64,000 bases of DNA. Source: Leucocoprinus leucothites. Lineage: Eukaryota; Basidiomycota; Agaricomycetes; Agaricales; Agaricaceae. The first letter of the stretch is position 1. Each line of letters starts with the position of its first letter. This document shows, in pieces, positions 63,420 through 64,000 of this stretch. The stretch lies in contig JAACJO010000002.1 of the NCBI GenBank assembly GCA_013368445.1, positions 1,922,001 to 1,986,000 of the forward strand, in the 5' to 3' direction. The notes under the pieces are model-generated. The model was not told the origin of the DNA. It saw only the letters and a program-made list of their open reading frames with translations, and searched no databases. The translations under genes and the position numbers were made by a program.

Positions 63420-64000
63420 TTATGTATCCCATTGAACAACAACGACCTCCTCTCTCCAACACTCTTTCGCCTCTTTCGTAGTCTCAGCATTAGACAAACA
63501 ACAATTCTTCTCGCATGAAAAGATCATGACGGTGCCCCAAGACATGCCATCACCGCTTTTCAAAGCTTTCTCAACTGCTTTCTTCCTCTCTTCATCGGTC
63601 AACACCGTTGATTTCTTCTTTCCATCCCCATTAGATTGACCTCCTTGGGATGATTTGAGAACGTTGATGAGGTTAGGCATGAGTTGACATTCGAATATGC
63701 GGGAGGATTTGCATATTGGGCATGGTGGGATGAGAGCTGAGGCTGATGGGGAGTAGGTGCGTTTGATAGGTGGGGTGACTTGGAATACGGATTTTGATAT
63801 GGTTGTTGTGCTCGAGGTTGGGAGTGGGAATAGTTTGTCAAAGATGGAGTCTTTGGCGAATGGGAGTGGTGTACCGTTCAAGTTGTATCTAAAGCAAAGA
63901 TGTAGCGAATGTTGAGCCCGTATGTAGTAAGATGACTGACCGAAGACACTGTTCACTTTCGAAAGAAACGCGTTTCGCAAATCGATCAAAGACGTTATCG
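63420..64000 (-). CDS. TSR4: TSR4/PDCD2-type ribosome-assembly protein, C-terminal part only
   Basis: Chaperone-like factor for 40S protein Rps2 (uS5) and 20S pre-rRNA processing. Only the C-terminal domain lies in the window: DNVFDRFAKRVSFESEQCLR | YNLNGTPLPF across an intron (63893-63943), then DSIFDKLFPLP, PPIKRTYSPSA, and the zinc-binding PCPICKSSRIFECQLMP. A Lys-rich loop follows, then GMSWGTVMIFSCEKNCC and WREEVVVVQWDT (TAA at 63420). This is the PDCD2_C arrangement. The N-terminal zinc domain lies beyond position 64000. Confidence 0.92.
   Translation of the reverse strand, partial: ITSLIDLRNAFLSKVNSVFGQSSYYIRAQHSLHLCFRYNLNGTPLPFAKDSIFDKLFPLPTSSTTTISKSVFQVTPPIKRTYSPSASALIPPCPICKSSRIFECQLMPNLINVLKSSQGGQSNGDGKKKSTVLTDEERKKAVEKALKSGDGMSWGTVMIFSCEKNCCLSNAETTKEAKECWREEVVVVQWDT

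Overview
The window looks like nuclear DNA of a filamentous basidiomycete, most likely an agaricomycete. Genes are compact and alternate strands, and almost all are broken by short introns (about 45-65 bp, GT...AG). The gene set is that of a typical fungal nucleus: a Zn2Cys6 factor, mitoferrin, SGF73, TAF10, RPC53, DBP9 and TSR4. There is also an expansion of degenerate TKL-type kinases of the kind seen in mushrooms and related fungi. Species cannot be read from the sequence.

Layout. 1-5.5 kb is a transposon graveyard: a decayed gypsy-type gag with a candidate LTR, then a complete-ended but dead Tc1/mariner element (3163-4755) with 214-bp terminal inverted repeats. 5.6-21.2 kb is conserved housekeeping: a full-length ABCC (MRP/Ycf1-like) transporter, guanylate kinase, an STK32/YANK-type kinase with an acylation-type N terminus, a ligase IV-like ATP-dependent DNA ligase, mitochondrial enoyl reductase ETR1 and an alpha-type p24 cargo receptor. 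21.6-32 kb holds a degenerate kinase, a small conserved unknown, SAGA subunit SGF73, a PHBH-type FAD monooxygenase, an unknown protein with a possible PD-(D/E)XK core, and TFIID/SAGA subunit TAF10. 32.4-50.1 kb holds a Zn2Cys6 regulator with a Gln/His-rich tail, RPC53, hypoxanthine/xanthine phosphoribosyltransferase, a Rossmann-fold protein, mitoferrin, an F-box protein, a second pseudokinase (HRD replaced by HRK) and the DBP9 helicase.

The most unusual region is 50.0-62.8 kb. Two head-to-tail genes each encode one long protein made of three successive [helical segment + kinase-like domain] modules. By motif, modules 1 and 2 are pseudokinases and module 3 keeps every catalytic residue. Six intron positions recur at equivalent places in all three modules, so the gene arose by internal triplication. 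The whole gene, with the DBP9 promoter and the first codons of DBP9, was later duplicated in tandem. The downstream copy has lost its last splice donor, giving a new C terminus, and carries a 695-bp TA-flanked inverted-repeat element in its 3' flank that the upstream copy lacks. The architecture recalls the JAK pseudokinase-kinase tandem but with two pseudokinases and no other recognisable domain.

The window ends inside TSR4/PDCD2. No rRNA, tRNA, CRISPR or convincing non-coding RNA gene was found by eye. Exon joins come from manual reading of splice sites and conserved protein motifs, not transcript data.
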